64,000 bases of DNA from Pseudomonas caspiana (GTDB taxonomy: Bacteria > Pseudomonadota > Gammaproteobacteria > Pseudomonadales > Pseudomonadaceae): assembly GCF_002158995.1 (NCBI RefSeq), contig NZ_LOHF01000001.1, forward strand, positions 204,674-268,673, in the 5' to 3' direction. The position numbers and the translations under genes are program-made. Positions 58,862-64,000 of this stretch are shown here, in pieces. The stretch's first letter is position 1. Each line of letters begins with the position of its first letter. Below the pieces are notes generated by a model that saw only the letters and a list, made by a program, of their open reading frames with translations, did no database searches and was not told the origin of the DNA.

Positions 58862-60154
58862 TTAAGAATCCGAGTGTTCAGCCGGGCAGGACGGGGTGAA
58901 GTCGGCTGCCAGGTAAGCGAGGATAGATTGCGCCAGGGCGATCAGGTCGCTGCGCGTGGTGTATTCGTCGGCGGCATGGATTCGGCTTTCCGGACGAATC
59001 AGCCCGCCGAGGAGAATTTCCTGTATGCCAGCTTGCTGCACCCAGCCCATGTCCGAGCTGCTCGATGAGCCATAACATTGAAATTGTTCCGGGGTGAAGC
59101 CAAAGCCGACTCCCAGCGCCGCCTGCCAGCGTGGCCAGTGCGGACCGGTAGGGTCGGCCACCGGCGCGAGATGGCCGATCACTTCGTGTTCGACGGACAA
59201 CGCTTCGGTATCCGCCATCGCGCGATCGATGCAATTTTGCAGCTCAGCCATGACCTGTTCGAATGGCTCTTGCGGCGCGTAGCGACGATTGATCAGGATC
59301 TCGAACTGTGCCGGGACGGTTGAGCCTTTGCTGCCACCGTGGGCGGCGGCCAGGGTCATGCGGGAAATCAGCGGGGCCCCGTTGTAGTGCGGCGGTGCGG
59401 GCATTGGCCAGGCGCGCAGTTGTACTTCGTGCTTGAGGCTGTGCAGTGCGTTAAGCAGCGGCAGGCTCTGTTCAATGGCGTTGATCGCATTGACCGGCTC
59501 ACCCGAATGCGACGATCGCCCTTTGACCGTAATTTTCAGGTCGATACTGCCAAAGCAACCGGCCCATACCCGTGGTGCCGCGCCGCCGTTGAAGCTGAGG
59601 ATATGACCTTCTACCAATTGCTGTTCAGCCAGATACCGTATGCCGGGGTAAAGTCCGCCTTCTTCGTCAGTGCAGAGCAGCAGCGCCGGGCAATAGCGCA
59701 ATGGCAGGTTGAAGCGTTGTGCTGCGCGCAGTGCGGCCAGGGTGGAGGCGATGCTGCCTTTCATGTCAGCGGTACCGCGTCCGACCAGCTTGCCTTCGAC
59801 TTCGGTCAGTTGCAGCGGTGGCTGTGTCCAGCCGTCACCCGGCGGAACAGTGTCGACGTGGAAGTACAGGCTGCAGACTTCCAGATCGCCAGGCTGGCGG
59901 GCGATGAGATTGACGCGGTCGCCATGCGCCTCACCGCTGCGGGTTTGCCAAAGCGCCTCAGGCACCGTGACCCGTTGAGTGTTCAGGCCCAATGGAGTAA
60001 CCAATTCATCCATGAGGTCGGCAAACGCACCGTAGCCTGCCCCCGGAGGAAAACAGGTGTCCACGGCGATCATTCGTTGCAGATCATCAACTAGCGAATC
60101 ATGATCCGCCTCGATCGACTTGAGTGCCTGATTCAACGCCGCCTTCGTCGTCAT
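58862..60154 (-). CDS. M20-family peptidase/deacylase (ArgE/DapE type), canonical
   Basis: 430 residues from ATG 60154. All expected metal ligands are seen: 'LYFHVDTVPPGDGW' (His, Asp), 'LVGRGTADMKGSIA' (bridging Asp), 'LLCTDEEGGLYPG' (catalytic Glu and ligand Glu), 'VKGRSSHSGEPVNAINA' (dimer domain), 'RIHAADEYTT' (last His). Expected hydrolysis of an N-acyl amino acid or peptide, two metals. First gene of the minus-strand operon, divergent from a GntR/UTRA regulator, so probably induced by the imported substrate. A second, ligand-deficient M20 enzyme ends the operon. Confidence 0.9.
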   Translation of the reverse strand: MTTKAALNQALKSIEADHDSLVDDLQRMIAVDTCFPPGAGYGAFADLMDELVTPLGLNTQRVTVPEALWQTRSGEAHGDRVNLIARQPGDLEVCSLYFHVDTVPPGDGWTQPPLQLTEVEGKLVGRGTADMKGSIASTLAALRAAQRFNLPLRYCPALLLCTDEEGGLYPGIRYLAEQQLVEGHILSFNGGAAPRVWAGCFGSIDLKITVKGRSSHSGEPVNAINAIEQSLPLLNALHSLKHEVQLRAWPMPAPPHYNGAPLISRMTLAAAHGGSKGSTVPAQFEILINRRYAPQEPFEQVMAELQNCIDRAMADTEALSVEHEVIGHLAPVADPTGPHWPRWQAALGVGFGFTPEQFQCYGSSSSSDMGWVQQAGIQEILLGGLIRPESRIHAADEYTTRSDLIALAQSILAYLAADFTPSCPAEHSDS

Positions 60155-60174
60155 TTTTTGCTCTCGATGTATTT

Positions 60175-60189
60175 CTATATAGTTTATAG
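60175..60189. promoter_or_regulatory. Candidate GntR operator at the M20/ABC operon promoter
   Basis: CTATA-N5-TATAG, perfect arms, in the 70 bp between the divergent M20 gene and the GntR/UTRA gene; the overlapping CTATATAG is itself a palindrome. The AT-rich centre may also serve as the -10 for one direction. Confidence 0.4.
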
Positions 60190-60224
60190 TTAAGTATCCA
60201 CGCACGGCCCGTCAAGGAAAAAAG

Positions 60225-60995
60225 ATGACAGATAGCAATTCGCCGCCCGCAGCAGGGAATTTCTCGCGGCTGAGCGAGAATGACAGCGCGCCTTTATATG
60301 AGGTGGTCAAACGGCACATCTCTGAAGCGATCCTCCTCGGCGAGTGGAGCAGCGGCACCGTGATACCCAGCGAGAATGCATTGGCAGCTGACTTTGGTGT
60401 TTCGGTCGGCACAATCCGCCGCGCGTTGGCCGAGCTGGTGTCAGAGGGCATGCTGATGCGTCGGCGCAAGACCGGCACCGTGGTGACTGGCTGGGCGCCG
60501 TTGCACAACCTGCGTTATTTCTTCCAGTACTTCCGTTTGCATAACAAGGAAGGATCGCTGCTGAAGTCGCGCACAGTGCTGCTGGATTACCAGCTGGGGG
60601 AGGCGAATGCGAAGGATGCCGAGAAGCTGTTGATCGAAGAGGGCAGCCCGGTCTATCGCTTGCATCGTTTGCGCAGCATCGATGGCGTGCCCGCGATGCA
60701 CGAGCAATTCACGATCGTGGCAAGCAAAGTGCCGGATTTCCCCGGACCGGAAGAACTGCCGGAACTGCTCTACCGCTACCTGTTGGAGCAATACGGTCTG
60801 CGTGTCGCCGCAGTGCGGGAACAGCTGACGGCGGGTCTGGCGAATGACGAGGATTGCCGATTGCTGGAGCTGACAGCGCCGCATGCGGTGATGATCATTG
60901 ATGCGGTGTCATTCGATCAGGCTGCCACGCCGGTGATGATGACCCACCAGCGCGCGAGCACCGAGCATTTCATGTACGTCAATGAAATTCGTTAG
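60225..60995 (+). CDS. GntR-family regulator, HutC/UTRA type
   Basis: 256 residues. GntR winged helix 'LYEVVKRHISEAILLGEWSSGTVIPSENALAADFGVSVGTIRRALAELVSEGMLMRRRKTGTVV', then a UTRA sensor domain ('YFFQYFRLHNKEGSLLKSRTVLLDYQLGEANAKDAEKLLIEEGSPVYRLHRLRSIDGVPAMHEQF'). AAGGA lies before the ATG. Divergent from the M20-ABC operon, which it probably represses until a substrate-derived ligand binds the UTRA domain. Copy D of the REP element follows. Confidence 0.92.
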   Translation: MTDSNSPPAAGNFSRLSENDSAPLYEVVKRHISEAILLGEWSSGTVIPSENALAADFGVSVGTIRRALAELVSEGMLMRRRKTGTVVTGWAPLHNLRYFFQYFRLHNKEGSLLKSRTVLLDYQLGEANAKDAEKLLIEEGSPVYRLHRLRSIDGVPAMHEQFTIVASKVPDFPGPEELPELLYRYLLEQYGLRVAAVREQLTAGLANDEDCRLLELTAPHAVMIIDAVSFDQAATPVMMTHQRASTEHFMYVNEIR

Positions 60996-61030
60996 GAGAG
61001 CCTGGGCTGTCTTACGGCGAACAATGACCG

Positions 61031-61102
61031 CGTAGGTGTTGCCAAAGGCTGCGATAGCGGTATGTGAGGATGAACGCTTCGCAGCCTTCGGCAGCTCCTA
61101 CA
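61031..61102. repeat. REP-type palindromic element (copy D)
   Basis: The right arm GCAGCCTTCGGCAGCTCC plus TACA is identical to copies A and C; the left arm CGTAGGTGTTGCCAAAGG is mildly diverged; the centre has GGTATGTGAGG. Located between the GntR and LysR genes. Confidence 0.8.
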
Positions 61103-61165
61103 GAAAATGCGTTCCAATTCAGATGTGCGTTGCTGATAAACGCGGCCGGTGAATACCTTTGATCC

Positions 61166-62095
61166 TCAAGCGATTTCGAGCTTTTGTTCATGCGCAGTGA
61201 CCTGCTGACACAGCTCGATAATCTGCTCTCGCATCCAGCGATTGGCCGGATCCTGATCGGTGCTTTCATGCCAGTACAGATGCGTTTCCACGGGGGGAAC
61301 GTCGTTTACCGGCAGCTGGAAGTAGCGCAGGTCGTGACGTTTGGCGAACCGCTCCGGGACGGTCATGACCATATCAGTCTGTTGCAGTACCTGGGAGGCC
61401 ATCAGGTAATGCTGCGAGCGCAGGGCAACCTTGCGCTGGATGCCCATTTTGCCTAGCGCCAGATCCACATAACCCAGTCCACTTCGACGACTGGAAATAT
61501 GAATGTGCGACAGCGACAGGTAATCATCCAGCTTGAAAGCGTCTTTGGTTGCCAGCGGATGACCCTTGCGCATGGCGCAGACGTATTTGTCCGCCATCAG
61601 CTTGACGTGGCGTACCTGTGGGTCGGTATTGAGCGGGGCATCCACGGCAAAATCCAGGCGCCCGGCAGCCAGCTCCTTGGTCATCTCGCGACGTTTCGAC
61701 AGAAAACTCTCGATGGTGACCTGGGGAGCCTGGCGACGCAGGCGCTGAAACAGCGCGGGCAGGATCACCGCTTCGGTGAGGTCAGTCATGCTGATTCGAT
61801 AATTTTTCACCGCCTGTAAAGGCGTGAAAATCCGGCTTTCCTGTACCGAGACCCTTAATAGAGACAGCGCATTTCGCACCGGTCCGATGATGTTCTGGGC
61901 CATCGGCGTGGGCACCATGCCTTGGGCGGTGCGCACGAACAGAGGATCGTTGAAGGTTTCCCGCAGTCGGGCCAGTGCGTTGGAGACCGCTGGCTGGGTG
62001 ATACCGACGATTTGTCCGGCGCGAGTCAGATTGGCTTCGGTGTAGATCGCGTCGAAGACAATGAAAAGGTTGAGATCGACCTTGCTCAGGTTCAT
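61166..62095 (-). CDS. LysR-family transcriptional regulator
   Basis: 309 residues. 'LSKVDLNLFIVFDAIYTEANLTRAGQIVGITQPAVSNALARLRETFNDPLFVRTAQGMVPTPMAQ' is a NodD/PcpR-type LysR N terminus. The effector domain contains 'ILPALFQRLRRQAPQVTIESFLSKRREMTKELAAGRLDFAVDAPL' and ends 'WHESTDQDPANRWMREQIIEL'. GAGG lies 8 bp before the ATG. Divergent from an acyl-CoA dehydrogenase 171 bp away, the likely target. A palindrome-rich AT stretch (62150-62190) lies between them. Confidence 0.9.
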   Translation of the reverse strand: MNLSKVDLNLFIVFDAIYTEANLTRAGQIVGITQPAVSNALARLRETFNDPLFVRTAQGMVPTPMAQNIIGPVRNALSLLRVSVQESRIFTPLQAVKNYRISMTDLTEAVILPALFQRLRRQAPQVTIESFLSKRREMTKELAAGRLDFAVDAPLNTDPQVRHVKLMADKYVCAMRKGHPLATKDAFKLDDYLSLSHIHISSRRSGLGYVDLALGKMGIQRKVALRSQHYLMASQVLQQTDMVMTVPERFAKRHDLRYFQLPVNDVPPVETHLYWHESTDQDPANRWMREQIIELCQQVTAHEQKLEIA

Positions 62096-62266
62096 TCCGT
62101 GCGCCTCTTGTACTGTTCTTGTTTTGTCGCTTCCGTGGCGGAGCGTAGCCCGATCATATATCGGTTATGAATGTTTATACACGCTGAGAATAGGTTAGAT
62201 AAATGTTGGGGGTAGGCCTAGCATCGTCACATGACCTTACAAACCTCATTCAGAAGGTAGCTGCTC

Positions 62267-63490
62267 ATGGATTTTGCTTACTCCCCAAAGGTTCAGGAAT
62301 TGCGCGAGCGCGTCACGGCGTTCATGGATAGCTACGTTTATCCTGCTGAACCGGTGTTCGAGCGGCAAGTGGCCGAGGGGGATCGCTGGCAGCCCACCGC
62401 GATTATGGAAGAGCTCAAAGCCAGGGCCAAAGCCGAAGGCCTGTGGAACCTGTTTCTGCCGGAGTCCGATCTGGGTGCAGGGCTGAGCAATCTGGAATAC
62501 GCGCCTTTAGCGGAAATCATGGGCCGTTCATTACTGGGCCCCGAGCCTTTCAATTGCTCTGCACCTGACACTGGCAACATGGAAGTCCTGGTCCGCTATG
62601 CCAGTGAGGAACAGAAAAAACAGTGGCTCGAGCCGTTGCTGCGTGGGGAGATCCGCTCAGCCTTTGCCATGACCGAACCTGATGTTGCCTCGTCGGATGC
62701 CACCAATATGGCTGCCCGTGCCGAGCGTCAGGGTGATGAATGGGTCATCAACGGGCGCAAATGGTGGACGTCGGGTGCCTGCGATCCGCGCTGCAAGATT
62801 CTGATCTTCATGGGCCTGAGCAATCCCGATGGGCCGCGTCATGAACAGCATTCGATGATTCTCGTACCGACAGACACACCCGGGCTGAAAATTGTTCGTC
62901 CGTTGCCGGTGTTCGGCTATGACGATGCTCCACATGGGCACGCCGAAGTTGTCTTCGAAAATGTGCGGGTGCCTTATGAGAACGTGCTGCTCGGGGAAGG
63001 GCGTGGCTTTGAAATCGCCCAGGGGCGCTTAGGGCCGGGGCGTATTCACCATTGCATGCGTTCGATCGGAATGGCTGAGCGAGCGCTGGAATTGATGTGC
63101 AAACGTGCGATCAGTCGCGAGGCATTCGGGCGGCCGCTGGCGCGGTTGGGGGGGAACGTCGACAAGATTGCCGATTCCCGGATGGAGATCGACATGGCGC
63201 GCCTGCTCACATTGAAGGCGGCCTACATGATGGACACGGTGGGTAACAAGGTCGCGAAAAGCGAAATCGCCCAGATCAAAGTCGTCGCGCCTAACGTGGC
63301 CTTGAAGGTCATTGACCGAGCGATTCAGATTCACGGTGGCGCAGGGGTGTCCAACGATTTCCCGCTGGCGTACATGTACGCCATGCAGCGTACGTTACGT
63401 CTGGCCGACGGCCCGGATGAAGTACACCGGGCGGCGATTGGTAAGTTCGAGATTGGCAAGTACGTACCGAAAGACATGTTGCGGGGCTGA
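62267..63490 (+). CDS. Acyl-CoA dehydrogenase family protein (ACAD10/11-like)
   Basis: 407 residues. '[31 protein letters not shown]' start, '[17 protein letters not shown]' and '[18 protein letters not shown]' for FAD and substrate binding, '[49 protein letters not shown]' and '[19 protein letters not shown]', with '[26 protein letters not shown]' at the C terminus, the ACAD10/11 and fadE-like pattern with Asp-Gly-Pro-Asp-Glu-Val in the catalytic loop. It dehydrogenates a branched or hydroxylated acyl-CoA with FAD; the electron acceptor is ETF. Probably controlled by the divergent LysR. Confidence 0.9.
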   Translation: MDFAYSPKVQELRERVTAFMDSYVYPAEPVFERQVAEGDRWQPTAIMEELKARAKAEGLWNLFLPESDLGAGLSNLEYAPLAEIMGRSLLGPEPFNCSAPDTGNMEVLVRYASEEQKKQWLEPLLRGEIRSAFAMTEPDVASSDATNMAARAERQGDEWVINGRKWWTSGACDPRCKILIFMGLSNPDGPRHEQHSMILVPTDTPGLKIVRPLPVFGYDDAPHGHAEVVFENVRVPYENVLLGEGRGFEIAQGRLGPGRIHHCMRSIGMAERALELMCKRAISREAFGRPLARLGGNVDKIADSRMEIDMARLLTLKAAYMMDTVGNKVAKSEIAQIKVVAPNVALKVIDRAIQIHGGAGVSNDFPLAYMYAMQRTLRLADGPDEVHRAAIGKFEIGKYVPKDMLRG

Positions 63491-64000
63491 GCTGTCTATG
63501 AGTTAGAACGCGGTCTAACTGTGGGAGCAGTGCTTCCCCCGCGATAAGCATAGGTATGTAAACAACTTTCATGCCGCAATTCTTGTGTACATATCCGTTA
63601 CCGCTGTCACTGCTGATATTGGTTGCGCTTTTACAGCGCCTCACTTTTGAAAGGAGCCCAAAAGTAAGCAAAAGGCTCATGCCCCACCACTGGGAGCCTC
63701 GCCTAGGCTCGGGATGCCCGCCCGCAGATCCAGAACCGTGGGCCGCCGCAACGGGCCATCCATGGCCCAATGCGGGTAACCCGGCGTCCTGCCGGGTTAC
63801 CCACGCTTCAGAATCTGCGTCCGGCCTGCGTGGTTTAACGGGGCGCCTGAGATCAAAATCAAAAGCAGCGGTTTCACCGCGGAACGGTAGGAGCGAACTT
63901 GTTCGCGAGACCTCACCACAACCAACGCATTCGACATCTGACACACCGCGTTGCAGCCTTCGGCAGCTTCTACTGAACGCCTGAAAGCTCACACAACCAA
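63491..64000. repeat. Extragenic repeat block at the window end
   Basis: No gene supported; frames on both strands here are repeat sequence. A half REP GTGGGAGCAGTGCTTCCCCC is at 63521-63540. A long block at about 63640-63885 contains a perfect 12 bp inverted repeat GGGTAACCCGGC / GCCGGGTTACCC (63774-63785, 63791-63802). A second REP type GGTAGGAGCGAACTTGTTCG is near 63887-63906. A half element matching copies A-D in reverse (ACACACCGC then GCAGCCTTCGGCAGC) is at 63939-63974. Similar blocks are, as I recall, dispersed in other Pseudomonas genomes. Confidence 0.65.

Noticed and set aside
59339..60094. 251-codon open frame on the plus strand
   Set aside because: Antisense to the canonical M20 gene.
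63309..63992. 227-codon frame (-) and a 137-codon frame (63571-63984, +) at the window end
   Set aside because: Both run through REP and inverted-repeat sequence; the amino-acid order reflects the repeats. I treat the region as extragenic repeat.
1..64000. CRISPR arrays, rRNA, tRNA, prophage or insertion sequences
   Set aside because: No regularly spaced repeats, no cloverleaf or rRNA-like segments, and no integrase, transposase or phage structural genes were seen.

Overview
The window is chromosomal DNA from a Pseudomonas, most likely of the fluorescens/syringae side of the genus. Support comes from the lexA2-imuA-imuB-dnaE2 mutagenesis cassette, a DUF1652 protein (a family largely confined to pseudomonads), a close match to remembered XenA, a standard Pgm, and four copies of a 72-73 bp palindromic intergenic repeat of REP type. 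I see no rRNA, tRNA, CRISPR array, prophage or insertion sequence.

Layout. 1-1625: end of a chemoreceptor and a membrane diguanylate cyclase. 1760-6220: TetR regulator divergent from an old-yellow-enzyme reductase and an SDR, then an MFS exporter with its own palindromic operator and a DUF4174 protein. 6400-21860: the most unusual part, a catabolic-looking locus. It holds a ketoacyl-reductase-like SDR, a CitMHS carboxylate transporter, two long GntR/FCD regulators that each seem to carry two winged-helix domains, an Asp/Glu-racemase-fold enzyme, an isocitrate/isopropylmalate-dehydrogenase-fold enzyme, a LysR, an aconitase paralogue, a beta-propeller lactonase, an ACS-type MFS transporter, an acetolactate-synthase-like TPP enzyme and a substrate-binding protein without a signal peptide. 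Five inverted repeats of identical 26 bp geometry lie in front of genes at its left end and look like one regulon.

22015-29673: LysR, EamA permease, SDR, AraC divergent from an MFS exporter, and LysR divergent from a quinone-oxidoreductase-like enzyme. 29674-30299: an AT-rich, hairpin-dense gap before an orphan PP-loop ATPase (30300), followed by a nuclease-XPD-type helicase, pgm, pirin and a UvrD-type helicase with an eight-fold GxxxG N-terminus. 39926-42642: small proteins, an MFS and a histidine phosphatase. 42699-48460: the LexA2-controlled translesion synthesis operon, with its operator on top of the start codon. 48607-52371: receiver protein, polysaccharide-deacetylase lipoprotein, xenA with a divergent ArsR regulator, and DUF1883.

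52568-60995: one minus-strand operon encoding two M20 hydrolases around a complete dipeptide/oligopeptide-type ABC importer (binding protein, two permeases, fused double ATPase), opposite a GntR/UTRA regulator. It probably imports and hydrolyses a peptide or N-acyl amino acid. One M20 enzyme has lost two usual metal ligands. 61166-64000: LysR divergent from an acyl-CoA dehydrogenase, then a block of extragenic repeats.

The genes form several regulator-plus-enzyme-plus-transporter modules, typical of accessory catabolic and detoxification regions in pseudomonads, around a few core genes (pgm, imu cassette). Family assignments rest on motifs read from the translated sequence and on recall of the families. 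No database search was run.
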